Assembly: GCA_963665735.1 (NCBI GenBank)
Contig: OY762444.1
Coordinates: forward strand, 744,001 to 808,000
Direction: 5' to 3'
From: CATOSK01 sp963665735
GTDB taxonomy: Bacteria; Chloroflexota; Dehalococcoidia; Lucifugimonadales; UBA3495
Length of the DNA: 64,000 nt
The translations under genes and the position numbers were made by a program. Positions 49,578 through 58,775 of the stretch are shown piece by piece. The notes below the pieces were generated by a model that did no database searches, was not told the DNA's origin, and was given only the letters and a program-made list of their open reading frames with translations. Position 1 is the stretch's first letter. The number at the start of each line of letters is the position of its first letter.

Positions 49578-49823
49578 TTAGGCGCCGTTGGCGGCGTGTT
49601 CCGCAATGACTTCTTCTTCAATCTGCTGGGATTCCTTGCCGTTCTTGAAACGGCGGGACAAGCCCTCGACCACATAGTCTTTGCGGTTGGCCAACTGGCG
49701 GGTGCGGTTGCTGACCATTTCGCGGGTTTCCTTGCCGGGTTTGGGGGCCAAGGCCAAGCCGGCGATGGCGCCCAAGGCCGCGCCGATGCAAAGCCCGCCT
49801 ACCAGGGTGTTACTCTTCGACAT
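49578..49823 (-). CDS. YtxH domain protein
   Basis: An 81-residue small membrane-associated protein. The N-terminal glycine/alanine-rich helix NTLVGGLCIGAALGAIAGLA is followed by LAPKPGKETREMVSNRTRQL, the YtxH signature (APxxGxExR), then a basic/acidic helix. YtxH proteins are stress-related and of unknown mechanism. AGGAGG precedes the ATG. The gene starts inside the upstream DUF948-like gene (14-bp overlap), so the pair is translationally coupled. An intrinsic terminator follows. Confidence 0.88.
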   Translation of the reverse strand: MSKSNTLVGGLCIGAALGAIAGLALAPKPGKETREMVSNRTRQLANRKDYVVEGLSRRFKNGKESQQIEEEVIAEHAANGA

Positions 49824-50097
49824 CTTCTTCCACCTCCTGTTTCCTAGTCCTCAAATGATTCACCATAGCAAAGATTCGGTTCAACAGTTCCACCACCCCC
49901 GACACCAAACCCAACGGCTGAGAAACCATAGAGTGAACCAGGCTTGAGGTCTGTTCCACACTTTGCAGGGTACGGCGGGTTAACGGGTAAAGCCGCATAA
50001 GGACAAAACCGACGGCCAGCAGGATTAGCGTGAATACGCCGGCGGCGATGATGACGGAGATGTCCCTAATCAGGGCTATGGTCTCATTGACGGCCAT
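49810..50097 (-). CDS. DUF948-like small membrane protein
   Basis: 95 residues with one N-terminal transmembrane segment (IIAAGVFTLILLAVGFVLMR) and a long amphipathic helix (TLQSVEQTSSLVHSMVSQPL followed by GLVSGVVELLNRIFAM), ending in an acidic tail. The layout and pairing with YtxH fit DUF948-type proteins; the sequence match is by pattern only. It overlaps YtxH by 14 bp. Confidence 0.75.
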   Translation of the reverse strand: MAVNETIALIRDISVIIAAGVFTLILLAVGFVLMRLYPLTRRTLQSVEQTSSLVHSMVSQPLGLVSGVVELLNRIFAMVNHLRTRKQEVEEDVEE

Positions 50098-50147
50098 TTC
50101 GTCATTCCATTATAGGGATTGAACGGGCCAATTTCCATAACATTGTT

Positions 50148-53100
50148 TCACTTAATCCGGTAAATTTGCAAATCGGAGTTAGCGAACACCAATTCCGCTT
50201 GTCCATCGCCGGCCATTGCGGGAAATTTTTCCAGCCCCTCGGCCCGGTAGTAGGCGCGCTCCGGCTGGCCTACCACCACGTAGGCCACGTCGTATTTTTC
50301 CATCAGTTCCAAGGCCCGCGGGCGGTCGTTGGTTTCGTAAATTGTCCTGATGTCTCTGGCGCGTTCCTGGACTTGGGCGGCGTAGGTCTGGCGCTGCTGA
50401 ATTTGGTGCCAAGGCCAGCCCAACACCGTGGGCAGGCCGGTATAGTTAGCAATGCGGGAAGTCCAATGGTACTGGTGATGGTGGGCTTCCAGCACCACCG
50501 GGGAACCGGCTACGTTGTCCTGGAGCCAACGGATGCCCTCTAACTCGGTTTGCAGGGGGATGGGCCGGCCCTGCTCGGTGTGGACGGTTTCGGCCATGAA
50601 GGCCGTTCCGTCCAGAGTCAAGCGGGTGGGGTGGAAACGGTCGGCCAGACGGGCTTGGGTTCCGAGGACGGGATAGACCAGGACTCCGGACAGCAAGACG
50701 GCGAGGGCAATAATCCACACAGCTTTGGCCCAGGGCCAGCGAAAACAAGGCCATTCGTGGACTGCCAACCACCAGAGGAAAAAAGCCGCCGCCAAGGCCA
50801 TTAGCATCCACGATTCCAGGTAGAGCTTGAACAGGGTGTTCATTCGCCCGATGTCGCCGCTGACCTGCACCAAGTCCACGCCGGCGCCGATGGCCAAGGC
50901 CATGCCGAGCATTGCCAAGGCCAGCAACATGAAGGGATGACCGGGTGGGCGTTGGTACAGGGTTTTGACGGAGACGATTCCCGTTAAGGCCAGCAACAGG
51001 CCAAGGATGGCGGCGTTCCAGTAGCCGGCGGCCAGCAGGTAAAGGACGGTCAGCAGGGCCAGAGCTACCAGAGCGAAAACCGTCAAGCCAAGGGGACGGG
51101 GAATATCCCGTTGGGGGTACGGCTTGGCCCAGGGGAATATGTCACGCCAAAACCGTCGGGGCGTCCGGCAAAGCTGCACGGCCAGGAAGGTAACGGCGAC
51201 GAAAAGGAAAAGAACGTGAATCACCAAGTAGTTCAATACCGGGGTTTTCCAGCGGGAAAGGGCGATGCCGGTATCGAAAGTTTCGTTGGTCTGGTGGAAG
51301 GGGAGGAAGGCCAAGACGCTGACCGCGATGACGCCGGCGGCCAATGCGGGGGCCAGCCATAGCTTGACATTCAACGGGTGGGCGGATAACAGGACGGCCA
51401 AGGCGATGAGGCCGATGGTCAACAAAAGGTAGGTGGGGTAGTCCCAACTGTTGATGACCCACAGGGCGCCAAGGGCAAGGCCCAGACAACCGCCGGCCAG
51501 CAGCGTCCAGCCAGGGCCGGGGGCGCGCAGTCCCAAAACCAAGTTCAATCCAAGGGCAATGACCAACAGGGTGAAGGGAATGACCATCAGGTGGGCGTGG
51601 AGGTCGGCGAAAAGGAAGGTGAAAAAGGGAAACTCGGTGATGTGGAAGGACTGTTCGCCCACGCCGGCGGCGCCGTCGGGCAGCCACCAGGCCAACGGGG
51701 AGGGCGTCACAGAATCCAGCACGGGTATCGCGCGGCTGCTGCGCCAGTAGTCTAAGGGCAGCCAACCGTCTCCCGCAATCCATTGCCAAGCGGCTTGCGC
51801 CAACTGGATTGCGCCGTCCAGGTTGCCCACCACGGCCACCAACAGGGCAGCCAGCAATCCGGCGGATGTGGGATGTCGGAAGGCCGCAGCCGCTCCGGAC
51901 TTCATTCCGGCGATGGCGGAAGTTGCCGGGTACGACGGCAGCGGTGGGTTATCCTGCGTAGCGCGGCGGTATCCGGCGGCGAGGTTGTAAACCAGGGAGT
52001 AGGCGCCGGCGACGGTCAGGGCGAAGAACCAGGGGACGGCGAGGTTGAAGGCGGTGGTGGGGATGATTCCGGCGAGACGGGTGGGCAAGGCCACCAGGAA
52101 GTAGCCCCAGTAGTAGTAGTTGAGGTAGCCGCCGGCAAACCAGGGGTCGTAGGGCGGGAAGGTGGTTGACCGAATGACAGCGTTCAGGTAGGCCAGTTCC
52201 ATCGGCTTTTCGCCGCCGCGGAAGGGGTGCCAAAGGTCGGGGTTGGCGGCGCGCACCAGGGCGAAGGGCAGAAACGCCAGCAGGAAAATGACTTCGCCCA
52301 CGGCGATTAACCCCCAGTTGCGGCGGCAGTAGTCCTTGATTTCAGGCCAACGCAAAAACAGGGCGGCGGCGGAAAGCAGGGCCAGCAACATCAGGCCGGC
52401 CAAAATCGCCAGCCGGGAAAAGTCCAGCCAACCCAAGTTGACCAGCAGCCACGTTGCATAGCCGGCCAGCAGCAAACCCAATAGCCGGGCCAGAACCATG
52501 CCCCGGTCGGGCAGGGGCCGGAACACCACCAACGACAAGGGCAGGGCCAGCAGGAAAAAGATTTCCACTACCAGCAGCCAGGCCAGCAGGGGGGCGCGGT
52601 TGGCCCAACTTTGGCGGTCGAATAAGTCGCTCCAAGTGCCGCCGGCCCGTTGCGTGGCCTTGTCTTCCGGGGACAGCATTAGACCCGGCGGTTGGCCCAG
52701 GGAAGGGCCGGTATTACGGCCAGATACCAGCAACGCAGTTAGGAACGGCCGGGGCAGGCGTTCTACGTTGCGGAATAGCAATACCTGGGGATGGTCGTAA
52801 CCGACGACGTTTTCGTCGGCGTAACCCAGGTTGAGGGACAGACCGCCGGCGTTATCCGGCGGGTAGGCCGGAGCGGGAAGGCCGGCGTGGGCGTAGGGGG
52901 AATCTCGGAAGGTGACGCCGGCCAGCGTAGGTTGGGAGGCAAACACCTTTTCCAAGCGGTAGCCGAGGTTGCCGTCGAATAACTGCCGGTAGTACCCCGC
53001 GCTGAGGGGGAACCGTTCCGACGCCCGGCCCACGCTGACGAAGGGGCGCTGGCTGTAAAAGACCAGGTAGTCGGCGCGGGCAAGTTGGGCGGCCAGAGCG

Positions 53101-54686
53101 GTCATCTTTTCGGCGTTGTCGGGTTCGTAGGCGGGGAATTGCCACAGGTGATAGGAATGAAGGCCGGGAACGAACTCGTCCCAATGGTTGTCGGCGATGA
53201 TGGTCTGTCCGCGGGGGATGTTGTCGTTAATCCAGTCGGAAGCCGTGACTGCCGGATGGGGGCGGGCGTAAACACTCTGGAAGGCCAGGGAATAGAAAGC
53301 GGTTGCCAATAGCACCAGGACGGTCAGGGCCAACCCCAACCGGGCAATGGCGTTCTGCGTAATGCTGGCAAATCCCGCTGGCAAGTTTGGGCGGCAGGCC
53401 AACCAACGGGAAAGGGAGTCGGCCCAAGCCGGGCTGCGGTCACACAGCCATACCAGCATCCGCGCGCCCAGCAGGATGATGAAAGGCATGAGCGGGAAAA
53501 CATAGCGCAGGAATTTGACCTCAAAGGTTTCCAAGAAGATGAACTGAGGCACAATCCAGGCCAGCAGCAGCAAGTCCGCCCGGCGGGTGGGGCCGCCGCG
53601 CCAAGCCATAACCGCGGCAAAGGGGACGCCCAACCAGGCCACCGCGCCCAGGGGTATGCCCAAGCCCCAAACTACGGTCTGGCGCAGTTGGTAGAGGAAG
53701 GGCGGGGTGTCAACGTATTGGATGGTGAAGGGCCAGAACCCGGCCTCTCGGGCCATTTCGGCCTGGGCGGACAAGTCATCCACAAAAGCTCCGAAATCCA
53801 GCAGGGCGTAGGGGGTCAGCAGGAAAAAGACCGCCGCCGCCAGGACTGCGCCCAAGGCCCCATGCAGGGCGGCGCGGCCAATCAGCCGGGGCCATATGCG
53901 GGATTGGTCGCGGCCGGCCTCCAGCCATATCCACCAGGAAAAGGCAACAGACAAAGGGAGTATCAGCGGCAAAACGCTGACCTTGGGGGCCATCGCCAAC
54001 CCGACCAGGACGCCCAACAGCAGTGAATCGCGCCACCGCCGGCGTTGGGCCATGCGTTCCATGCCCCAGAAACTGAGCAGGGTAAAGAAGAGGGAGAAGG
54101 GTTCCGGGCGGTAGAAATGGGCGGTCTGCACGTGGATGACGGCTAGGGCGGTCAGGGCGGAGGCCAGCAGCCCCACCCGGCGGCCAAACATACGAGCGCC
54201 CAAAACGTACACCAGGAAAACGGAACCAACGTCGGCCAAGGCGGACAGGGAACGGGCGGCGTATCGCAAGTCCATCGCGCCGACGTTGGGGCCAAGGCCG
54301 GGGAACCATTCCATCGCCCACCGGACGGGCAACAGCAGGTAAATAAGGACGCTGCCCAGGGGGAACCAGTGAGGGTTCAAGGGGCTGCGTTCCGGGTCGA
54401 GGAAAACCGCCAAGCCGGGGATGCCGGGTTGGGTGTCGGGATGTTCGTTGAAGCAGTGGTCAAATCCCGGGGCGCGGGCCAGCAGGTCGTACATACACTC
54501 GGCCCGGAGGAAGAAGGAACGCTCGTCGGGGTGGAAACCGTGGCCGGAATCCCAGTTGATTCCGTGGAGACGCAGGCCGGCGGCCAAAATCAGGATGGCG
54601 ACCAGTAGCAGGGCGGTGGCCGTACCGGGCTTAACCGGGACGGTTCGGGGTCTCATGGGGATTCGTTGGCGGTCTTTTGGAGGCAT
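50148..54686 (-). CDS. Giant membrane protein: PMT-type glycosyltransferase fused to a YYY (DUF2298) domain
   Basis: 1512 residues with about 25-30 membrane segments. The N-terminal half is a GT-C (ArnT/PMT_2-like) glycosyltransferase: after the first helix (ALLLVAILILAAGLRLHGI) the extracytoplasmic loop holds the acidic pair in HPDERSFF, and VQTAHFYRPEPFSLFFTLLS follows. Around residue 690 a second multispan module begins. It contains YNAVIR-like LAYLNAVIRSTTFPPYDPWF, then AGGYLNYYYWGYFLVALPTR, the NYYYWG signature of the Chlor_Arch_YYY family (TIGR03662/DUF2298), and ends in a soluble tail EGIRWLQDNVAGSPVVLEAH. It probably transfers sugars from polyprenyl-phosphate carriers outside the cell. 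In many genomes the two modules are separate genes. No Shine-Dalgarno is evident; ATG at 54,656 is an alternative start. Confidence 0.88.
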   Translation of the reverse strand: MPPKDRQRIPMRPRTVPVKPGTATALLLVAILILAAGLRLHGINWDSGHGFHPDERSFFLRAECMYDLLARAPGFDHCFNEHPDTQPGIPGLAVFLDPERSPLNPHWFPLGSVLIYLLLPVRWAMEWFPGLGPNVGAMDLRYAARSLSALADVGSVFLVYVLGARMFGRRVGLLASALTALAVIHVQTAHFYRPEPFSLFFTLLSFWGMERMAQRRRWRDSLLLGVLVGLAMAPKVSVLPLILPLSVAFSWWIWLEAGRDQSRIWPRLIGRAALHGALGAVLAAAVFFLLTPYALLDFGAFVDDLSAQAEMAREAGFWPFTIQYVDTPPFLYQLRQTVVWGLGIPLGAVAWLGVPFAAVMAWRGGPTRRADLLLLAWIVPQFIFLETFEVKFLRYVFPLMPFIILLGARMLVWLCDRSPAWADSLSRWLACRPNLPAGFASITQNAIARLGLALTVLVLLATAFYSLAFQSVYARPHPAVTASDWINDNIPRGQTIIADNHWDEFVPGLHSYHLWQFPAYEPDNAEKMTALAAQLARADYLVFYSQRPFVSVGRASERFPLSAGYYRQLFDGNLGYRLEKVFASQPTLAGVTFRDSPYAHAGLPAPAYPPDNAGGLSLNLGYADENVVGYDHPQVLLFRNVERLPRPFLTALLVSGRNTGPSLGQPPGLMLSPEDKATQRAGGTWSDLFDRQSWANRAPLLAWLLVVEIFFLLALPLSLVVFRPLPDRGMVLARLLGLLLAGYATWLLVNLGWLDFSRLAILAGLMLLALLSAAALFLRWPEIKDYCRRNWGLIAVGEVIFLLAFLPFALVRAANPDLWHPFRGGEKPMELAYLNAVIRSTTFPPYDPWFAGGYLNYYYWGYFLVALPTRLAGIIPTTAFNLAVPWFFALTVAGAYSLVYNLAAGYRRATQDNPPLPSYPATSAIAGMKSGAAAAFRHPTSAGLLAALLVAVVGNLDGAIQLAQAAWQWIAGDGWLPLDYWRSSRAIPVLDSVTPSPLAWWLPDGAAGVGEQSFHITEFPFFTFLFADLHAHLMVIPFTLLVIALGLNLVLGLRAPGPGWTLLAGGCLGLALGALWVINSWDYPTYLLLTIGLIALAVLLSAHPLNVKLWLAPALAAGVIAVSVLAFLPFHQTNETFDTGIALSRWKTPVLNYLVIHVLFLFVAVTFLAVQLCRTPRRFWRDIFPWAKPYPQRDIPRPLGLTVFALVALALLTVLYLLAAGYWNAAILGLLLALTGIVSVKTLYQRPPGHPFMLLALAMLGMALAIGAGVDLVQVSGDIGRMNTLFKLYLESWMLMALAAAFFLWWLAVHEWPCFRWPWAKAVWIIALAVLLSGVLVYPVLGTQARLADRFHPTRLTLDGTAFMAETVHTEQGRPIPLQTELEGIRWLQDNVAGSPVVLEAHHHQYHWTSRIANYTGLPTVLGWPWHQIQQRQTYAAQVQERARDIRTIYETNDRPRALELMEKYDVAYVVVGQPERAYYRAEGLEKFPAMAGDGQAELVFANSDLQIYRIK

Positions 54687-55249
54687 GGGGTATCGGGATG
54701 GTGGGAAATTGGGAGGGACAAGGGTTTCACCCCCACCCTAACCCTCCCCCTGCGAGGGGGAGGGGATTTTGGTTCACCCTTCGCAAGGGCCAATGGCGGG
54801 AGGTTCACCCCCACCCTAACCCTCCCCCGTCAAGGGGGAGGGGATTTTTGTTCGACAGGGCAAGAGGTGCGGCTAGGTAGTCTCGTCATATTCGCCGCCA
54901 TACCGGCGCATAGCCTGCCCCGTGCCACGATACGGGGTTGGTATCAAGGATTCCTTGCCTACACGGGCGCCGTTGTATGCTTGGGATTTCTGGATTCCGG
55001 CTTTCGCCGGAATGACGGTTGGGAACGGGGGGTTCGCACCCACTCCTACGGCTGCGCTCAGGACGGGCTCCAACTCTCCCCATCAAGGGGAGGAGGTTTT
55101 CGTTCGCCATTCATAGGGGCAAACGGCGAGGGTTTCACCCCCACCCTAACCCTCCCCCGTCGAGGGGGAGGGGATTCTTGGGCGGGTTTCAAACCCGCCC
55201 CTTCGGAGTTCGTCCTAGACCGGGTACAACGGGAAGGGCAAGGCTCTGG
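54687..55249 (-). repeat. Repeat-filled gap
   Basis: Four CCCTCCCCC/GGGGGAGGG palindromes (about 54,741, 54,823, 55,078 with the GCTCAGGACGGGCTC micro-insert, and 55,149), a reverse REP (about 54,987-55,012), a forward ATACCGG-type REP with an internal palindrome (about 54,897-54,945), and GGGCGGGTTTCAAACCCGCC (55,179-55,199). No gene was seen. Confidence 0.7.
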
Positions 55250-56263
55250 TTAGATTCCTTTGTCGGCGATGAAGGAGCAGAGGTCAACGGTGCGGCAGGA
55301 ATAGCCCCATTCGTTGTCGTACCAGCCCATGATTTTGACCATGCGATCCTGCATGACCATCGTTGACAGGGCGTCGAAAACGCAGCTATGGGGGTTGCCG
55401 CGGATGTCGGAGCTGACGATGGGGTCTTCGGTGTATTCCAAGATGCCCTTGAGGGGACCGGCGGCGGCTTCCTGGAACGCCTGGTTGACTTCCTCCGGGG
55501 TCACGTCGCGGGCCAGGTCGGCTACGAAGTCGGTAACGGAGCCGGTGGACGTGGGCACCCGGAAGGCGATGCCGTGGAGCTTGCCGTTGAGTTCGGGCAG
55601 CACCAGCCCGACGGCGCGGGCGGCGCCGGTGCTGGTGGGGATGATGTTCTGGGCGGCGGCGCGGGCGCGGCGCAGGTCGGAATGGCGCTGGTCAAGGATG
55701 GCCTGGTCGTTGGTGTAAGAGTGGATGGTGGACATGAGGCCCTTTTCCACGCCGAAGTAGTCGTGCAGCACCTTGACCATCGGGGCGAAACAGTTGGTGG
55801 TGCAAGAGGCGTTGGAAACGATGGTGTGCTGTTCCGGGTCGTAGTTTTCATCGTTGACGCCGAGAACCATCGTCAAGTCCACGTTGCTGGCCGGGGCGGA
55901 GATGACCACCTTGCTGGCGCCGCCCTTGAGGTGGCCGCCGGCCTGTTCGCCGTCGGTGAAAATGCCGGTGGACTCAACCACGATGTCAACGCCCATTTCG
56001 GACCAGGGGATTTGGGCCGGATCGCGCTCGGAAAAGACGCGGATGCCCCGACCGTCAATCACCAGGTCGCCGTTGTTGGCCTCGACTTCGCCGGGGTACA
56101 CGCCGAAAGTGGTGTCGTACTTGAACAGGTGGGCGTTGGTTTTGGCGTCGGTCAGGTCGTTGACTGCGGCAACTTCGAGCTTGTCCGGGGCGCGGTCAAG
56201 GGTGGCCCTGGTGACCAGCCTTCCGATGCGGCCAAATCCGTTGATTCCTACGCGGGTAGTCAT
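55250..56263 (-). CDS. gap: Glyceraldehyde-3-phosphate dehydrogenase (type I)
   Basis: Phosphorylating NAD-dependent GAPDH of glycolysis/gluconeogenesis, 337 residues. The Rossmann motif is RVGINGFGRIGRLVTRA, with Asp36 (AAVNDLTDA) favouring NAD. The catalytic Cys154 lies in SNASCTTNCFAP and His181 in MSTIHSYTNDQ; the phosphate-binding GAARAVGLVLPELNGKLHG and the C-terminal WYDNEWGYSCRTVDL are present. All catalytic residues are kept. GGAGG precedes the ATG. It is transcribed alone, with repeat-filled gaps on both sides; the enolase operon lies 700 bp upstream on the same strand. Confidence 0.97.
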   Translation of the reverse strand: MTTRVGINGFGRIGRLVTRATLDRAPDKLEVAAVNDLTDAKTNAHLFKYDTTFGVYPGEVEANNGDLVIDGRGIRVFSERDPAQIPWSEMGVDIVVESTGIFTDGEQAGGHLKGGASKVVISAPASNVDLTMVLGVNDENYDPEQHTIVSNASCTTNCFAPMVKVLHDYFGVEKGLMSTIHSYTNDQAILDQRHSDLRRARAAAQNIIPTSTGAARAVGLVLPELNGKLHGIAFRVPTSTGSVTDFVADLARDVTPEEVNQAFQEAAAGPLKGILEYTEDPIVSSDIRGNPHSCVFDALSTMVMQDRMVKIMGWYDNEWGYSCRTVDLCSFIADKGI

Positions 56264-56619
56264 TCGTTACCTCCGATTTGCGCTGCGGGCGTTTTTTCGT
56301 TGGATGGTGATTCAGGTCATTTTTGAGGCGGGATTCCGGGATGTCAGGTTCCCTATTACCACGTTACCATTATTCGACGGGATTTGGAAACCGTTTGTTT
56401 CGCCGGGGGAGATTTTTTGCAAGGATTTCTGGATTCCGGCTTCCGCCGGAATGACGGTATTTCCTTACGCGGTTTTGGCCCTGACCCCGGCCCTTTTCCG
56501 GGTGAGGCCACCCCCTCCCCAACCCTCCCCCTGATAGGGGGAGGGGATTTTCTTGCAACAACCCTCCCATTCATAGGGAGAGGGGATTCTTGACAACCTT
56601 CTTGCGGAGTTTTGGCGGG
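56264..56619 (-). repeat. Gap upstream of gap with repeats
   Basis: A reverse REP (about 56,431-56,457), a CCCTCCCCCTGATAGGGGGA palindrome (about 56,523-56,546) and a shorter relative at 56,565-56,586. The 130 bp next to the gene is AT-richer and presumably contains its promoter, but no clear hexamers were seen. Confidence 0.55.
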
Positions 56620-56949
56620 TCAGTCTTTGGGGCCGGGCTGTTGTTTTCGGGAAAGTAGTCCTGCCGAGGCGGGGAGCAGTTTTCTCATTCGCCAGAGGCG
56701 GGGGGAATAGGCTTGCAGGTACATCCGCCAAAAGCCGTCGGAACCGCCGCCGGCGCGTTCATCCGGCGCGCCGGTGGGAACCAAGTCCTTAAATTCGTCA
56801 TGGGCGCGGCCCGAGGAGGCGGGCGAGGCTATCAGGGCCAGAACTCCGACGACGAATTGGACGCTCCGCACCACACTCCACCGGACAAATCGCCCGGTCA
56901 AAACCAGGGAGCGCAAGGCCAAGTAGCGGAAAATCCGCCAGGCCAGCAC
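56620..56949 (-). CDS. Small basic membrane protein downstream of enolase
   Basis: About 109 residues from a GTG at 56,949, which follows the enolase stop by 4 nt; the ATG-initiated version (56,994) would overlap enolase by 41 nt. It has one probable membrane segment (VRSVQFVVGVLALIASPASS) preceded by a basic stretch (RIFRYLALRSLVLTGRFVRW) and a basic C-terminus (YSPRLWRMRKLLPASAGLLS). I do not recognise it. Tight spacing with eno supports a real gene, but no homologue comes to mind. Confidence 0.45.
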   Translation of the reverse strand: MLAWRIFRYLALRSLVLTGRFVRWSVVRSVQFVVGVLALIASPASSGRAHDEFKDLVPTGAPDERAGGGSDGFWRMYLQAYSPRLWRMRKLLPASAGLLSRKQQPGPKD

Positions 56950-56953
56950 GCGG

Positions 56954-58264
56954 TTAGAAGGCGTTGAGGTGGGCAAAGGCTTGCCGGCCGGCATAAACGG
57001 CGTTATCTCCCAGGGCGCTGTTAATCCGCAGCAGCCGATTATACTTGGCGACCCGCTCGGAACGGGCGGGGGCGCCGGTCTTTATCTGGCCGACGTTCCA
57101 GCCGACGGCCAAATCGGCGATGGTGGTGTCCTCGGTTTCGCCGGAACGGTGGCTCATAACCGCGCTCCAACCGGCTTGACGGGCCAGGCGGAGAGCGTCG
57201 GCGGTTTCGGTCAGGGTGCCTATCTGGTTGGGTTTGAGCAGGACGGAATTGGCGGCGGCGGTGTCAATGCCTCGTTGGATGCGGCTGATGTTGGTGACGA
57301 AAAGGTCGTCGCCAACCAACTGTACCGAGTCCCCCAAGCGGGAACGAAGGGCGGCCCAGCCGTCCCAATCGTCTTCGTCAAGGCCGTCTTCAATGCTGAT
57401 GATGGGGTAGCTACGATGCCATTCGGCGTAGAGGTTGACCATTTCTTGCGAAGTCAGGGCTGCGTCGTCACGGGTCAACACGTACTTGCCGGATTCCCGG
57501 TCGTATAGTTCGGAGGCAGCTACGTCCAGGGCCAGGAATACGTCTTCGCCGGGGCGATAGCCGGCGGTCTCCACGGCTTGCAGGACGGTCTCAATGGCGG
57601 CTTGATTGGAGGGCAGAGACGGGGCAAACCCGCCCTCGTCGCCGACATTGAGGTTGTGGCCGCCGCTCCGCAGAATTGATTTCAACGCCTGGTAGATTTC
57701 GGCGCCGGCCCGCAAGGCCTCCGGGAAGGTAGGGATTCCCACGGGCATGACCATAAATTCCTGGATGTCCGCCGAGTCGGAGGCGTGGCGTCCGCCGTTA
57801 AGGATGTTGAGCATCGGCACGGGAAGGCTGACCTGGCCGCCGGCGGCCAGGTATTGCCAAAGCCGTCCCCGGTAGGCAGCATCGCCCTCGGATGCGGCGC
57901 GGGCGGCAGCCAGGGAAACGGCCAGAATCGCGTTGGCCCCCAGGCGGCTCTTGTCCGGGGTTCCGTCCAAGTCCAGCAGGCGGCGGTCAACAGCGGCTTG
58001 GTCAAAGGGGGAAAGTCCCGCCAAGGCGGGGCCGATGAGTTGGTCAATGTTGGCTACGGCCCGGAGGACTCCGGCGCCGTTGAACCGTTGTCCGTCCTGG
58101 TCGCGCAGTTCCAAGGCCTCATAGCTGCCGGTGCTGGCCCCGGAAGGAACCAGCGCGGAAGCGAAAACGCCGTCAGTCAAGGCTACTTCGGCCTCGACGG
58201 TGGGGTTGCCGCGGGAGTCCAGGACTTCCCGGCCCCGGACGGAAGCGATAGTTACGTCAGCCAT
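56954..58264 (-). CDS. eno: Enolase
   Basis: 2-phosphoglycerate dehydratase of glycolysis, 436 residues from the ATG at 58,264 (MADVTIASVRGREVLDSRGN). Family landmarks are VPSGASTGSYEALELRD, LNVGDEGGFAPSL with the catalytic Glu region, FLALDVAASELYD and IISIEDGLDEDDWDGW (Mg ligands), LVGDDLFVTNISRIQRGI, SVLLKPNQIGTLTET (catalytic Lys) and SHRSGETEDTTIADLAVG. The protein is complete. The start is 1 nt after the stop of the LOG-like gene (TAG-C-ATG), so it is translationally coupled; the longer in-frame version lies inside that gene and is rejected. Confidence 0.97.
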   Translation of the reverse strand: MADVTIASVRGREVLDSRGNPTVEAEVALTDGVFASALVPSGASTGSYEALELRDQDGQRFNGAGVLRAVANIDQLIGPALAGLSPFDQAAVDRRLLDLDGTPDKSRLGANAILAVSLAAARAASEGDAAYRGRLWQYLAAGGQVSLPVPMLNILNGGRHASDSADIQEFMVMPVGIPTFPEALRAGAEIYQALKSILRSGGHNLNVGDEGGFAPSLPSNQAAIETVLQAVETAGYRPGEDVFLALDVAASELYDRESGKYVLTRDDAALTSQEMVNLYAEWHRSYPIISIEDGLDEDDWDGWAALRSRLGDSVQLVGDDLFVTNISRIQRGIDTAAANSVLLKPNQIGTLTETADALRLARQAGWSAVMSHRSGETEDTTIADLAVGWNVGQIKTGAPARSERVAKYNRLLRINSALGDNAVYAGRQAFAHLNAF

Positions 58265-58265
58265 G

Positions 58266-58775
58266 CTAACCAGCCAGCTCCGCCGGGGTGTATGGGACGC
58301 GAGCAGCGGCAGCGGCCAATGCCTTGTCAACGGCGTCGGCGGGGTCGGCGGCTTGAATCATGCCTTCGGTGATGGGGTCGCCGTCCCCCTTGACGGTCAA
58401 AGGCCAAGTCTTCAGGGCGATTACGGGAACGCCGTCGCCCAGGGCGTAGGCGATTTCGGAGAGGGTGCCAAAGGCGCCGCCAATGGCGATAACGGCGTCG
58501 CCGGTGTTGACCACGATGACATTCCGGGCGAATCCCATAGTGGTGACGATGGGGATGTCCACGTACTTGTTGGCGTCCTTGGAGGAACGGCCGGGCAGGA
58601 CGCCGATAGTAGTGCCGCCGGCTTCCTTGGCGCCGCGGCAGACGGCTTCCATGACGCCGCTGAGTCCGCCGCAAGCCACCATGACGTTGCGGCGGGCCAG
58701 TTCGCGCCCGACTTCTTCGGCCAAGGCGATGTGTTCGGGCTTGGCGCTGCTGCTGCCGATGACCGAGATTATCAT
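58266..58775 (-). CDS. TIGR00725/LOG-like Rossmann protein
   Basis: About 169 residues from the ATG at 58,775 (MIISVIGSSSAKPEHIALAE). The nucleotide-binding fold of the LOG/lysine-decarboxylase-like superfamily is seen in VMVACGGLSGVMEAVCRGAK, GGTTIGVLPGRSSKDANKYV and VIAIGGAFGTLSEIAYAL, corresponding to the PGGxGTxxE motif of LOG enzymes (here GGAFGTLSE). The family includes cytokinin-riboside-phosphate phosphoribohydrolases and uncharacterised TIGR00725 proteins; the arginine of the classic motif is absent, so a LOG reaction is not assured. It is the first gene before eno. Confidence 0.87.
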   Translation of the reverse strand: MIISVIGSSSAKPEHIALAEEVGRELARRNVMVACGGLSGVMEAVCRGAKEAGGTTIGVLPGRSSKDANKYVDIPIVTTMGFARNVIVVNTGDAVIAIGGAFGTLSEIAYALGDGVPVIALKTWPLTVKGDGDPITEGMIQAADPADAVDKALAAAAARVPYTPAELAG

